Assembly: GCF_039541075.1 (NCBI RefSeq)
Contig: NZ_BAABFN010000001.1
Span: 992,001-1,056,000 of the forward strand
DNA: 64,000 nucleotides
Direction: 5' to 3'
DNA from: Compostibacter hankyongensis
Lineage (GTDB): Bacteria > Bacteroidota > Bacteroidia > Chitinophagales > Chitinophagaceae
Below are positions 26,488 through 36,081 of this stretch, piece after piece. Made by a program: the position numbers and the translations under genes. Numbering within the stretch: position 1 is the stretch's first letter; each line of letters begins with the position of its first letter. The notes under the pieces are model-generated. The model saw nothing but the letters and a program-made list of their open reading frames with translations. It ran no database searches and was not told the DNA's origin.

Positions 26488-26802
26488 ATGGAAAATACCC
26501 CAAACCAGGAACAGCAGCTGAATATAGAACTGAGCGAGGAGATGGCGGAAGGAACATATGCCAACCTTGCGGTGATCACCCATTCCACGGCTGAATTTGT
26601 GGTAGATTTTATTAATGTAATGCCCGGTCTTCCGAAAGCAAAGGTCAAGTCCCGCATTATCCTGACCCCGCAGCATGCCAAGCGTTTGCTGAAAGCCCTG
26701 GCTGATAATGTCAAAAAATACGAATCGGTGAACGGTACCATCCAGGACCAGGATCCCATCAATATTCCGATGAACTTTGGCGGACCTGCGGCCCAGGCGT
26801 AA
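26488..26802 (+). CDS. DUF3467 family protein
   Basis: A 104-residue cytoplasmic protein with the family pattern: NIELSEEMAEGTYANLAVI, FVVDFINVMPG, and ILTPQHAKRLLKALADNVKKYE. The function is unknown. Members are small and well conserved across Bacteroidota. It has its own promoter and is followed by a dehydrogenase gene after 78 bases. Confidence 0.88.
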   Translation: MENTPNQEQQLNIELSEEMAEGTYANLAVITHSTAEFVVDFINVMPGLPKAKVKSRIILTPQHAKRLLKALADNVKKYESVNGTIQDQDPINIPMNFGGPAAQA

Positions 26803-26880
26803 GCCCTGCGGCGGGAACGGGCTGCCGCGTTCCGGGTTACTCCCGGTTTTCAGCATTGTCTTTTATTCTCATTATACCTG

Positions 26881-27957
26881 ATGGAAATACGGTTTTCTTA
26901 TTCCCGGCTGCTGAGCTTTAGCGAGAGGGTGTTCTGCGCGATGGGCTGCTCCGAGGCCGACGCCGCGTTGGCGGCGGAGGTATTGTTGTCGGCCGACCTG
27001 CGGGGAGTGGACTCCCACGGGGTGGCGCGGCTCTCCGGCTATGTACGGCTATGGGAAGCCGGCCGCATCTGTGCCACGCCGGATATCCGCATCGTCCACG
27101 AAACGCCTTCTACCGCTACGGTGGATGGCGGCGGCGGACTGGGGCTTGTGGTAGCCCCCTTTGCCATGCGGGTGGCCATGGACAAAGCCCGGCAAACCGG
27201 AAGCGGCTGGGTAAGCGTGCGAAACTCCAATCATTTCGGGATTGCCGGCCGCCATGCCATGCAGGCCCTCGGGGAAGATATGATCGGCATTGCCATGACC
27301 AATGCCAGTCCCCTGGTGGCGCCTACCTTTTCCCGGGAGCGGATGCTCGGCACCAATCCCATAGCGGTAGCCGTTCCGGCCGGGGAAGAACCGCCCTTTG
27401 TAGCGGACTTTGCCACCACCACAGCTGCCAACGGCAAGCTGGAGATGCTACAGCGCCGCGGGGAACAGGCGCCCCTGGGCTGGGTGCAGGACGCCGCGGG
27501 GCAGCCCAGCACGGACCCGCATGTGCTGAAGCAGGGAGGGGCCCTGCTGCCCCTGGGCGGAGACCGGGAGCACGGAAGCCATAAAGGCTATTGTATGGGA
27601 GCCATAGTTGATCTATTTTCGGCCGTGTTTTCAGGGGCGAATTACGGTCCCTGGGCGCCCCCTTTTGTAAGTTTTCTGCCCCTTGCCGACGATCCCGTGG
27701 GAGAAGGGCTGGGTCATTTTTTCGGGGCCATGCGGGCGGACGGTTTCCGCCCGCTGGAAGATTTTAAACAGCATATGGACAGGTGGATCCGCCGCTTCCG
27801 CAGCGCCACCCCGGTAGCCGGGCAGGAACGGGTATTGATCCCGGGCGATCCCGAACGCGAAGCCGAGGGGGTTCGCCGGGAAGCCGGTATAGCACTGCTG
27901 CAACCCGTGGCGGCAGACCTGGGGCAGCTCGCGGAAAAGTTCGGTCTGGAATTATAG
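26881..27957 (+). CDS. Malate/L-lactate/ureidoglycolate-type dehydrogenase
   Basis: This NAD(P)-dependent oxidoreductase of the Ldh2/YlbC/YiaK family (358 residues) is not related to classic lactate dehydrogenase. Family features are DLRGVDSHGVARL, SNHFGIAGRHAMQA (probable catalytic His), GTNPIAVAVPAG, FATTTAANGKLE and HGSHKGYCMGAIVDLFSAVFSGA. The substrate is a 2-hydroxy acid; which one is not predictable. The aspartate kinase gene follows after 43 bases. Confidence 0.88.
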   Translation: MEIRFSYSRLLSFSERVFCAMGCSEADAALAAEVLLSADLRGVDSHGVARLSGYVRLWEAGRICATPDIRIVHETPSTATVDGGGGLGLVVAPFAMRVAMDKARQTGSGWVSVRNSNHFGIAGRHAMQALGEDMIGIAMTNASPLVAPTFSRERMLGTNPIAVAVPAGEEPPFVADFATTTAANGKLEMLQRRGEQAPLGWVQDAAGQPSTDPHVLKQGGALLPLGGDREHGSHKGYCMGAIVDLFSAVFSGANYGPWAPPFVSFLPLADDPVGEGLGHFFGAMRADGFRPLEDFKQHMDRWIRRFRSATPVAGQERVLIPGDPEREAEGVRREAGIALLQPVAADLGQLAEKFGLEL

Positions 27958-28000
27958 GGAAAAACACTTTAAAAGTTCAAACAGGAAATCCATACACAAA

Positions 28001-29320
28001 ATGAAGATTTTAAAATTTGGCGGAACATCGGTAGGGGCGCCCGAACGTATGCATGCTGTGGCAGCGCTGATCACGGCAGAAAAAGAACCCGCCATCGTGG
28101 TGCTCTCCGCGCTCTCCGGCACCACCAATGCGCTGGTGGAGATCGGTCATGCGCTCGCCGAAGGCGACAAGCAGCGGGCCAACCGGCAGATCGATGCCCT
28201 GCGGGCGCATTACGATAAATTTGTGGCCGCGCTGGTCAAAACGCCGGCAGCGCTGGAAAAGGCAAAGGCCATCCTCGAAGAGCACTTCGAGTTCCTGCAT
28301 ATCATCCTGAAAATATCCTACAGCGAGGCGCTCAACAAGGATATCCTGGCCCAGGGAGAGCTGCTTTCCACCAAGCTGTTCAGCACCTATCTCCAGGAGA
28401 CCGGCGTGGAAGCCGTGTTGCTGCCGGCGCTGGAGTTCATGCGTATCGACGAAAACGACGAGCCGGACATACCCCTGATCAAGACCAGGCTGAACGCCCT
28501 GCTGCGTGAGCACAAGGATGCCAGGCTGTTTGTGACGCAGGGCTATATCTGCCGGAACGCCAGGGGAGAAGTGGATAACCTGAAGCGCGGAGGAAGCGAT
28601 TATACCGCATCGCTGCTGGGCGCCGCCATCCATGCCTCCGAAGTGCAGATATGGACGGATATCGACGGCATGCACAACAACGACCCCCGCGTGGTAAACC
28701 ACACCGTTCCCGTGGAACAGCTTTCTTTTGAAGAGGCCGCCGAGCTGGCCTATTTCGGAGCCAAGATCCTGCATCCGGCATCCATCTGGCCGGCCCAGCA
28801 TTTCAATACCCCGGTGAAGCTGCTGAACACCATGCAGCCGGATGCCAAAGGCACCCTTATTACCGAGCTGCCGTCGGGCGACGGCGTAAAAGCCATTGCC
28901 GCCAAAGACGGGATCACGGCCATAAAGATCAAATCCAGCCGCATGCTGCTCGCCTTCGGTTTTCTCAGGAAGATATTTGAGGTTTTTGAAAAATACCGCA
29001 CGCCCATCGATATGATCACCACTTCCGAGGTGGCCGTATCCCTCACCATCGACAACCTCGTCCGCCTCGACGACATCCTGAAAGAGCTGGAGCCTTTCGG
29101 GAGCATAGAGCTGGACCATGATCAGACCATCGTAAGCATCGTGGGAAATGAGGTGGCTTCCACGCCCGCTATCCTGAAAAACATCTTCGAATCGCTCCGC
29201 GACGTGCCCCTGAGGATGATCTCTTACGGTGGCAGCAGACACAACATCTCCCTGCTGGTGGGCAGCAGTCATAAGGTACAGACGCTGCAGCAGCTGAACA
29301 AGGGACTTTTTAACCTGTAG
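28001..29320 (+). CDS. lysC: Aspartate kinase (monofunctional)
   Basis: First step of the aspartate-family amino acids: ATP-dependent phosphorylation of aspartate. KFGGTSVG opens the amino-acid kinase domain; GGSDYTASLLGAAI and EAAELAYFGAKILHP follow. Two ACT regulatory domains occupy about residues 300-439 (IDMITTSEVAVSLTID and VSIVGNEVAS), implying feedback control by an end-product amino acid. No homoserine dehydrogenase is fused. It overlaps the convergent YihY gene by 11 bases. Confidence 0.95.
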   Translation: MKILKFGGTSVGAPERMHAVAALITAEKEPAIVVLSALSGTTNALVEIGHALAEGDKQRANRQIDALRAHYDKFVAALVKTPAALEKAKAILEEHFEFLHIILKISYSEALNKDILAQGELLSTKLFSTYLQETGVEAVLLPALEFMRIDENDEPDIPLIKTRLNALLREHKDARLFVTQGYICRNARGEVDNLKRGGSDYTASLLGAAIHASEVQIWTDIDGMHNNDPRVVNHTVPVEQLSFEEAAELAYFGAKILHPASIWPAQHFNTPVKLLNTMQPDAKGTLITELPSGDGVKAIAAKDGITAIKIKSSRMLLAFGFLRKIFEVFEKYRTPIDMITTSEVAVSLTIDNLVRLDDILKELEPFGSIELDHDQTIVSIVGNEVASTPAILKNIFESLRDVPLRMISYGGSRHNISLLVGSSHKVQTLQQLNKGLFNL

Positions 29321-30242
29321 CGCCGGGAGGCTCGGGCTTTACCTCGGTGGTCTGCACCCTTATGGCATAACGGTTGGGTATAATACCTCCGCCGTAAAGC
29401 CGTGCATATACCTTGGTCAGCTCTGCGCCAAAATAGAGAATGGCCGCGGAATAGTATACCCAGGCCAGCACGATCACCAGGGAGCCGGCAGCGCCGTAGC
29501 TGTTGTTGAACTTGCTCCGGCCGATATAATAGCTGATGGCGAACTTGCCCAGCAGAAAAAGCAGGGCTGTGGCCGTGGCCCCGACCAAGCCGTCTTTCCA
29601 GCGCATATGCGCATCGGGCAATACCTTGAAGATAATGGCGAATAACAGTGTGGTAATGCAGAGCGTGATCGCAAAGTTCAAGGTATAGGTGAGGTAGATG
29701 GTGGTTTCAGGCAGCAGCCGGCCGAGCTGGTTCAGCAGCAGGTCCAATACGGTATTCAGCAGCAGGGACACCAGCAGGATAAACCCCAGGCTGACCACCA
29801 TCGAAAAAGAGAGCAGGCGGTTGAGCAGCATTTTTAAGAATCCTTTTCCTTTTGGGGGTTGGGCTTTCAGGTGCCAGATATGGTTGATGGAATCCTGTAT
29901 CTCGGCAAAGATGCCCGTGGCGCCGAAAACAAGGGCCACCACCCCGATAAGGGTAGCTGCGCTGAAGCTTCCGGTAACGGAGGCGTTGGTGATGATGGAC
30001 TGGATCTGGAGGGCGGCATCGGGGCCGACCAGGTCCTTGATCTGTTCGTAGACAGTGCCGGTGGCTGCTTTTTCGCGCAGGAAAATACTGCAGAGGTAGG
30101 TGATCACGATAAGCATGGGGCCGATGGAGAAAATGGTATAGTAGGCTAATGCCGCGCTCATCCGCATCACCTTATCTTCCAGGAATTCGGTGAATGCCTG
30201 CCGGAGCACGCTGCCTGTTTTGGAGAACAGTTTGCTGCGCAT
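29310..30242 (-). CDS. YihY/virulence factor BrkB-family membrane protein
   Basis: 310 residues with six membrane segments and the family landmarks SAALAYYTIFSIGPMLIVI, GATGIFAEIQDSINHIW, and AGSLVIVLAWVYYSAAILYFGAEL. The function is unknown; the old label ribonuclease BN is wrong for this family. The Pro/Gly-rich C-terminal tail overlaps the end of aspartate kinase. It lies 29 bases downstream of the binding-protein-like lipoprotein gene and may be co-transcribed with it. Confidence 0.9.
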   Translation of the reverse strand: MRSKLFSKTGSVLRQAFTEFLEDKVMRMSAALAYYTIFSIGPMLIVITYLCSIFLREKAATGTVYEQIKDLVGPDAALQIQSIITNASVTGSFSAATLIGVVALVFGATGIFAEIQDSINHIWHLKAQPPKGKGFLKMLLNRLLSFSMVVSLGFILLVSLLLNTVLDLLLNQLGRLLPETTIYLTYTLNFAITLCITTLLFAIIFKVLPDAHMRWKDGLVGATATALLFLLGKFAISYYIGRSKFNNSYGAAGSLVIVLAWVYYSAAILYFGAELTKVYARLYGGGIIPNRYAIRVQTTEVKPEPPGATG

Positions 30243-30271
30243 GGCTATAGGGTTGAATGATCGGTTATCGT

Positions 30272-31591
30272 TCAGTTCGCCCGGCTAATGACTCCGTCGC
30301 GGATCCGGATAAAATACAGGTGCTTGTTCTCGAAGTAATCGGGAACCTGCTCATCCGATGCCGCTTCTTTTTCCCTGTATACGGGCTGAAAATTATACTC
30401 GGTCGCGAAGCGCCCGGCATTTCCGTTCATCTCGGGGTTGAAATATAGCCCGTCTTCCTGTAGCCGGGAGCCAAAATAAAGGAACGTCTCAAAGCCCTTG
30501 AAGGCCATGTCCGAAGGGCGCGCATGGTATTGCTCAAAAAAGCGGAGCATAAAGTCGCGGCTCAGGGCGTCGTTCCGGATGTCGGCATAAGGTGTGGAGT
30601 AATAGATGGAAAGTCCTTTATAGACCGGCTTCAGCAGCTCCCGCTGCGCGGCAAGCGTAGGCATGCCAATGACGTTGATCGTGTATTTGCCGGTAAGCTC
30701 AGCCAGTTTTTGCAGGATCGTTTCGGCCTCGTCGACATACAGGGCCGTAACGATAACCACGTTGTTCTTCTCGGCAGAAAGCATGGCTGCCAGCTGCCCG
30801 GTGCTGGTGCTGTCGTCCCAGTCCATGCTTTTTACCGGTACCTTACGTCCGAATTTCATCTGCTGCCAGGCGTCCCGGATGTATGACATGTTTTGCTTTT
30901 CCTGGGCAGTATTGCGGTGTAGCACCAGTATCTGCTGGTTGCTGAATTTTTGCTGGGCAAAATCCTGTATGGCATAGCAGTGCGTGCGGAGGGTGCTGTT
31001 GATGATGGTGAGAAAGGGATTCTCGGTAATGGCCCCGTCGTTGGGATAGGTGGCCGATATGAAGTTGATCTCCCGCTTCAGCGCAAATCCGGCCAGGCGC
31101 TGGAACTCATCCGCATTTACCGAACCGATGATCAGGTCGGTGGAGTCCAGCTGTCCCTGCAGCACCTGCTGCATGGAAGGGCGTAGGGATTTGGTGTCGT
31201 AAAGATGCAGCTGCAGGTTAAGCCCTCTTTGCCGGAGCGAGTCCATGGCGATGAGTGCGCCTTCATAAAACTCCAGTCCGGGGAGCGCGTACCGCGGCAC
31301 GGCTTTGCCGCCCGCAAAGCCGCTGTCGGCCGTCACCCTGTCGAGATACAGGGGGGAGAACAGGGCGACGCGATAAAGCGGTTTGCGTACCTCCCGGGCA
31401 AATGCCGGTACGTTAAAAGGAGCCCGGGCAACCGGGTTTTTATGGGGCTTTTCCTGGGGAACCGGTTTTTTCTCGCGCGGCGGCGGAAGACTTTCGCTGA
31501 TACCTTTGCCGGCTTTCCGGAAGAGCGAGCAGCCCGTCATGAAGATGACGAAACCCAAAAGCAGCAGACTGTAGGCAGCAGTTTTTTTCAT
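30272..31591 (-). CDS. Lipoprotein with periplasmic-binding-protein type 1 fold
   Basis: The signal peptide ends IFMTGC (Cys21), a Pro/Lys-rich linker runs to about residue 60, and the rest has the two-lobed type 1 periplasmic-binding fold seen in branched-chain amino acid receptors and in LpoA-type lipoproteins (LYRVALFSPLYLD, DLIIGSVNADEFQRLAGFA, VVIVTALYVDEAETILQKL, AFKGFETFLYFGSRL). No transport genes are near, so a regulatory or envelope role like LpoA is possible. It lies 69 bases downstream of guaA. Confidence 0.75.
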   Translation of the reverse strand: MKKTAAYSLLLLGFVIFMTGCSLFRKAGKGISESLPPPREKKPVPQEKPHKNPVARAPFNVPAFAREVRKPLYRVALFSPLYLDRVTADSGFAGGKAVPRYALPGLEFYEGALIAMDSLRQRGLNLQLHLYDTKSLRPSMQQVLQGQLDSTDLIIGSVNADEFQRLAGFALKREINFISATYPNDGAITENPFLTIINSTLRTHCYAIQDFAQQKFSNQQILVLHRNTAQEKQNMSYIRDAWQQMKFGRKVPVKSMDWDDSTSTGQLAAMLSAEKNNVVIVTALYVDEAETILQKLAELTGKYTINVIGMPTLAAQRELLKPVYKGLSIYYSTPYADIRNDALSRDFMLRFFEQYHARPSDMAFKGFETFLYFGSRLQEDGLYFNPEMNGNAGRFATEYNFQPVYREKEAASDEQVPDYFENKHLYFIRIRDGVISRAN

Positions 31592-31660
31592 CCGTTAATT
31601 TTTTGTCCTTTAATGACTGTCCGCTTTTTTCTCAAATATCCCCCGTGCCTTGTTCAAAAA

Positions 31661-33199
31661 TCATTCCCATTCGATGGTAGCCGGCGGTTTTGAGCTGATG
31701 TCGTATACCACCCTGTTGATTCCTTTTACCCTGTTGATGATATCGTTGGATACCTTGGCCAGGAAGTCGTAAGGGAGGTGGGCCCAGTCGGCCGTCATGC
31801 CGTCGTGGGAAGTCACCGCCCGCAGGGCCGCCGTATATTCATACGTGCGCTCGTCGCCCATCACACCCACGCTTTGCACGGGCAGCAGGATGGTGCCGGC
31901 CTGCCATACCTGGTGGTAATTTCCGCTGTCTTTCAGGGAGCGGATATAAATATCATCGGCCTCCTGCAGCAGCGCGATCTTTTCGGGGCTGACGGCGCCG
32001 AGGATACGGATGGCCAGACCGGGGCCGGGAAAGGGATGCCGTTCCAGGATAGCTTCGTCCACGCCGATTTCGCGCCCGATGCGCCGTACCTCGTCTTTAA
32101 AAAGAAAACGCAGGGGCTCTATCAGCTGCAGGTGCATCTTCTCGGGCAGCCCTCCTACATTGTGATGGGATTTGATGGTGGCCGAGGGGCCGTTTACAGA
32201 AACGGATTCTATAACGTCCGGATAGATGGTACCCTGACCCAGGAAGGCAATGTCTTTTATCTTTTCGGCCTCTGCCTGGAAGACGTCGATAAAGAGTCCC
32301 CCGATGATCTTTCTTTTTTCTTCGGGACTGGATACATCCCGGAGCTTTTCGTAGAAGAGGGCACTGGCATCCACGCCCCGGATATTCAGGCCCATATGGC
32401 GGTAAGAATCCAGCACCTGGTCAAACTCGTTTTTACGGAGCAGCCCGTTGTCCACGAATACGCAGTACAGGTTGGGACCGACGGCTTTGTGGATGAGGGT
32501 GGCGGCCACGGTAGAATCCACTCCTCCGCTGAGGGCCATGATCACCTTCCGGTCTCCGGCCTTTTCCCGGATATGGTTCACGGTTTCGGCTACGAAGGCG
32601 GCGGCGGTCCAGTTGCGGGAACATCCGCAGATGGCTGTCAGGAAATTTTCAAGGATCTTTTTGCCTTCTGTAGAGTGGGTAACTTCGGGATGAAACTGCA
32701 GGCCATATAGCGGGTAAGCTGCAGCAGTAGTGCTTTTGAAAGCGGCAACGGGGATGTCGTTCGTTATGGCGGCCACCCCGAAATGGTCCGGCAGGCGGGT
32801 GATGGAATCGCCGTGACTCATCCAGACCTGGCTGCTGGCGGATACCCCGCGGAACAGGGGCTCCTCCGGATCGGGGTGCTGCAGCGAAGCGCGGCCGTAT
32901 TCCCTTATTTTGCTCCGGGCCACCTCGCCGCCGAAGTCTCTCGCCATCAGCTGCGCCCCATAGCAGATACCCAGCACCGGAACGCGGGCCGCCGCCATGG
33001 GTATGTCCCACGAGGGAGCGGCTGCATCGTTGACCGAAGCAGGGCTGCCGGAAAGTATGACGCCTTTCACCCCGCTGTCCGGGACAAAAGGCTGCAGGCA
33101 GGGGATGATCTCGCAGTAGACGTTTAATTCCCGGACACAACGGGCAATTAATTGCGTATATTGGGAACCGAAGTCGACGATAATGATCTTTTCTGTCAT
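31661..33199 (-). CDS. guaA: GMP synthase (glutamine-hydrolysing)
   Basis: GuaA converts XMP to GMP. The N-terminal glutamine amidotransferase has GICYGAQL with nucleophile Cys79 and a His-Glu pair in LQFHPEVTHS; the ATP pyrophosphatase domain has the P-loop MALSGGVDSTV; the C-terminal dimerisation domain ends RVVYDISSKPPATIEWE, the normal end of the family. Full length at 512 residues. It is divergent from queD with a 189-base gap. Confidence 0.98.
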   Translation of the reverse strand: MTEKIIIVDFGSQYTQLIARCVRELNVYCEIIPCLQPFVPDSGVKGVILSGSPASVNDAAAPSWDIPMAAARVPVLGICYGAQLMARDFGGEVARSKIREYGRASLQHPDPEEPLFRGVSASSQVWMSHGDSITRLPDHFGVAAITNDIPVAAFKSTTAAAYPLYGLQFHPEVTHSTEGKKILENFLTAICGCSRNWTAAAFVAETVNHIREKAGDRKVIMALSGGVDSTVAATLIHKAVGPNLYCVFVDNGLLRKNEFDQVLDSYRHMGLNIRGVDASALFYEKLRDVSSPEEKRKIIGGLFIDVFQAEAEKIKDIAFLGQGTIYPDVIESVSVNGPSATIKSHHNVGGLPEKMHLQLIEPLRFLFKDEVRRIGREIGVDEAILERHPFPGPGLAIRILGAVSPEKIALLQEADDIYIRSLKDSGNYHQVWQAGTILLPVQSVGVMGDERTYEYTAALRAVTSHDGMTADWAHLPYDFLAKVSNDIINRVKGINRVVYDISSKPPATIEWE

Positions 33200-33364
33200 G
33201 GTGCTGCAAAACTACAAGATTTATTGTCATTTTCGGGTAACCTGATCCGTCTCCTGCGCCGGTTGGCCTTTCCGCGCTGTGTTTTTCTACCCTGCGCGAC
33301 CAGCGCCGGCAGGGTGCCGGAAGCCAGGGCCCGGCGCTGCCGCCCGCCTTTATCCCGGATTTGC

Positions 33365-33372
33365 TAACTTTG
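33365..33372 (+). promoter_or_regulatory. Bacteroidota -7 promoter element for queD-folE
   Basis: TAACTTTG ends 16 bases before the queD ATG. Confidence 0.55.
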
Positions 33373-33388
33373 CGCTAAATACCCGGCT

Positions 33389-33799
33389 ATGATCTACCTC
33401 ACGAGGAAGGAACATTTCAATGCGGCGCACAAGCTCTATAACCCGGCCTGGAGCCGGGAAGAGAACGAGGCGGTATTCGGCCTTTGCGCCAATGAGAACT
33501 GGCATGGCCATAACTATGAGCTGTATGTGACCGTAAAGGGAACGATCAGCCCGGAAACGGGGTTTGTGTACGACGCCAAAAAGCTGAGCCAGCTGATAAA
33601 AACGTATGTGGTATCCAAAGTGGATCATCGCAACCTGAACCTGGATGTGGAGTTTATGCAGGGACGAATCTGCACCACGGAGAACTTTGCCATGGCCATC
33701 TGGGATCAGCTGGCGCCTCATATAGACGGAGGGGCCAGCCTTCATTGTATAAAGCTTATGGAAACCGAACGGATATACGTCGAATATTACGGCAAATGA
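33389..33799 (+). CDS. queD: 6-carboxytetrahydropterin synthase (PTPS family)
   Basis: 136 residues. Zinc ligands are His in FNAAHKL and the HGH of ENWHGHNYEL; the catalytic Cys is in FGLCANENWHGH. The C-terminal substrate Glu lies in LMETERIYVEYY. QueD uses the product of FolE, encoded 21 bases downstream, in the queuosine pathway. A pterin synthase role is the alternative, but the presence of queA favours queuosine. Confidence 0.92.
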   Translation: MIYLTRKEHFNAAHKLYNPAWSREENEAVFGLCANENWHGHNYELYVTVKGTISPETGFVYDAKKLSQLIKTYVVSKVDHRNLNLDVEFMQGRICTTENFAMAIWDQLAPHIDGGASLHCIKLMETERIYVEYYGK

Positions 33800-33820
33800 T
33801 TCACTTCACATTTTATTTAC

Positions 33821-34423
33821 ATGCCATATACGCATATTGAACAGTACGACGAAGAAACCACTTCCGCGCTCAGGGATCATTATCAGCAGCTCATCGGGCT
33901 GCTGGGAGAGGATCCGGATCGCGACGGCCTCTTGAAGACGCCCGAGCGCATGGCCCGGTCCATGCAATACCTCACACAGGGCTATCATATGGATGCTCAT
34001 GCCATCCTGAACGCTGCCAAGTTTACCGAGTCCTACAGCGAAATGGTGATCGTAAAGGATATCGAGCTGTATTCCCTTTGCGAGCATCACCTGCTTCCCT
34101 TCTTCGGGAAGGCCCATGTGGCTTATATCCCCAACGGCTATATTACGGGCTTAAGCAAGCTGGCCCGGGTGGTGGATGTCTATGCCCGGAGGCTGCAGGT
34201 GCAGGAGCGGATGACCCACCAGATACTGGATGCTATCCAGGAAACGCTGCAGCCGCTGGGAGTAGCCGTTGTAATTGAGGCACAGCATTTGTGCATGATG
34301 ATGCGTGGGGTACAAAAGCAGAATTCGGTGACCACTACCTCTGCCTTCTGCGGCCAGTTTGAAGATGAGCGTACCCGTTCGGAATTCATTCGCCTGATCG
34401 GCGCTAACCTCACGCGGAGATAA
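33821..34423 (+). CDS. folE: GTP cyclohydrolase I
   Basis: Converts GTP to dihydroneopterin triphosphate, the entry to folate and queuosine. Zinc ligands appear in YSLCEHHLLPFFGKAHV (Cys, His) and QHLCMMMRGV; the active-site loop is GLSKLARVVDVYARRLQVQE. 200 residues, normal length. It forms an operon with queD. Confidence 0.97.
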   Translation: MPYTHIEQYDEETTSALRDHYQQLIGLLGEDPDRDGLLKTPERMARSMQYLTQGYHMDAHAILNAAKFTESYSEMVIVKDIELYSLCEHHLLPFFGKAHVAYIPNGYITGLSKLARVVDVYARRLQVQERMTHQILDAIQETLQPLGVAVVIEAQHLCMMMRGVQKQNSVTTTSAFCGQFEDERTRSEFIRLIGANLTRR

Positions 34424-34469
34424 CGCGCGGGGGGATGCGCCCACCCACTAACCAATACCATACTCCTCC

Positions 34470-35216
34470 ATGGAAAAGTTCAGTTTATCCAAGATATCCA
34501 CCCGGGCTCCGAAGAAGGCCGATAAGGAAACTTTTAAAGCAAAGACAGCCAGGCTCCTGGAGCAGCTGGACGAGCTGCAGTATCTCCTCTATGCCGAAAG
34601 AAAACACGCCTTGCTGGTCATCCTTCAGGGCATGGATGCCGGCGGTAAAGACGGCGCCATCCGGCACGTATTCGGGAAGCTCAACCCCCAGGGCGTGCAG
34701 GTACAATCCTTCAAGGTGCCCACCTCGGAGGAGCTGGAGCATGATTTTCTATGGCGCATTCACCGTTATACCCCCGCCAAGGGAATGATCCGCATATTTA
34801 ACCGCTCTCACTACGAGGATGTGCTCGTTACCCGCGTCCATAAGCTGATCAGCGACAAGACGGCCCATCAGCGGATGGAGGATATCAATCATTTTGAAAA
34901 GCTGCTGCAGCATAACGGCACGCATATATTAAAGTTTTATCTTCACATATCGAAGGAGGAGCAGGCCGAGCGTCTCCAGGAACGGATAGACGACCCGAGA
35001 AAGCAGTGGAAATACAATGCCAATGATTTTAAGGAGCGGCAGCGCTGGCACGATTATCTGGGTTATTATGAAACGGTCTTTGAACGCTGCGGTCCGGATA
35101 TCCCCTGGACCATTGTGCCGGCAGACCAGAACTGGTATAAAGAATATGTGATTGCCCGGACGGTATACGACACGCTGAAGAAGCTGCATATGCGGTACCC
35201 GGGGCTGAAAGGATAA
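34470..35216 (+). CDS. PPK2-family polyphosphate kinase
   Basis: P-loop kinase fold, 248 residues: Walker A ILQGMDAGGKDGAI (about residues 51-64), Walker B-like NRSHYEDVLVTRVH, and a lid with IDDPRKQWKYNANDFKERQRW. The family transfers phosphate between polyphosphate and nucleotides (NMP, NDP or both). The short single-domain form cannot be assigned to class I, II or III by eye. It starts 46 bases after folE. Confidence 0.92.
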   Translation: MEKFSLSKISTRAPKKADKETFKAKTARLLEQLDELQYLLYAERKHALLVILQGMDAGGKDGAIRHVFGKLNPQGVQVQSFKVPTSEELEHDFLWRIHRYTPAKGMIRIFNRSHYEDVLVTRVHKLISDKTAHQRMEDINHFEKLLQHNGTHILKFYLHISKEEQAERLQERIDDPRKQWKYNANDFKERQRWHDYLGYYETVFERCGPDIPWTIVPADQNWYKEYVIARTVYDTLKKLHMRYPGLKG

Positions 35217-35345
35217 TAATAGATTTGATGATTTGATAATGTGCTGATTTATTTCGTGCACAATGATCTTTAGAGGTCTCAATGAATGCTAAGCATTTGA
35301 TAATTATTCCACCGTCAAATCAACCAAATCATCAAATTAACCTTA
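35217..35345. repeat. Intergenic repeat mosaic 5 with a deleted element copy
   Basis: Perfect 13-bp inverted arms ATTTGATGATTTG (35223-35235) and CAAATCATCAAAT (35325-35337) enclose a GATAATGTGCTGATTT word and element copy 3. The words outside the element match the 55.2-kb gap. Confidence 0.8.
35248..35298 (-). repeat. 100-bp element, copy 3, internally deleted
   Basis: This 51-base segment matches the left end of copy 2 (CTTCGTGCACAATG-type tail, about 35 bases) joined to its right end (ATGCTAAGCATTT); about 50 bases comprising most of the palindrome are absent. Confidence 0.7.
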
Positions 35346-35412
35346 GGCCCAGGGTTGCCGTGACCAAAAGCAGGTCCCGGCGGGGGCGACCAGCGGCTGA
35401 TAAACGACGGTT

Positions 35413-36024
35413 ATGTTGTATGATATAGGGATAGCGCTGGCAGGGGCCGGGTTGTTTCTGGTGCTGTTGGTAGCGGGCTGCTTTTACGGAGTAAAGCGGT
35501 TTGCAGCTCCTTTTTTATACGAAGCGGCAGACGATCTGGCCGCTGAGAGAACGGGTCTGGTGCTGGGCACTTCCCGGCTGTTGCGGGGGAGTGCAGCGGT
35601 AAACCGGTATTACCGTTACCGTATGGACGCCGCCGAAAGGTTATACAAGGCCGGAAAGCTGCCGGTGATAATCGTAAGCGGGAGCGGCCGGCAGGCCGCA
35701 GATATGCAGCGTTCCCTGGTGGAACGGGGTGTTCCGGAGCCTGTGATCCTGCCGGACAGGGCGGGCAGCCGCACCTGGAAATCTTTGAGGAACTGTAGCG
35801 CCCTGAGCGGTGAGCGGGGGATAACGGTGATCTCCCAACGTTTTCATAACGAGAGGGCGGTCTTTATCGGCAGGATGCTGGAAATGGATGTTATCGCCTT
35901 TGCCGCCTCGCCGGTAACCGGTATGCCGGCTGTTAAGATGTTTGTACGGGAGCTGCTGGCCCGTGTAAAATGTGTGGGAGAAGTGTTATGGTGGCGGGCA
36001 TTCCGCCGCAGCAGGGAGAAATGA
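35413..36024 (+). CDS. SanA/YdcF-like DUF218 envelope protein
   Basis: 203 residues with one N-terminal membrane helix (about 5-27) and a DUF218 core on the periplasmic side: GLVLGTSRLLRG, an alpha-helix with YRYRMDAAERLYKAGKLP, VIIVSGSGRQAADMQRSLVERGVP, and DRAGSRTWKSLRNC. This fits the SanA branch, linked in other bacteria to envelope barrier integrity and vancomycin sensitivity; the biochemical activity is unknown. A 57-base gap separates it from mscL. Confidence 0.85.
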   Translation: MLYDIGIALAGAGLFLVLLVAGCFYGVKRFAAPFLYEAADDLAAERTGLVLGTSRLLRGSAAVNRYYRYRMDAAERLYKAGKLPVIIVSGSGRQAADMQRSLVERGVPEPVILPDRAGSRTWKSLRNCSALSGERGITVISQRFHNERAVFIGRMLEMDVIAFAASPVTGMPAVKMFVRELLARVKCVGEVLWWRAFRRSREK

Positions 36025-36081
36025 ACGAGAGGTATTCATTTACGTCATTTACTTATCTTGCATAACCTTAAAACGTAAAAC

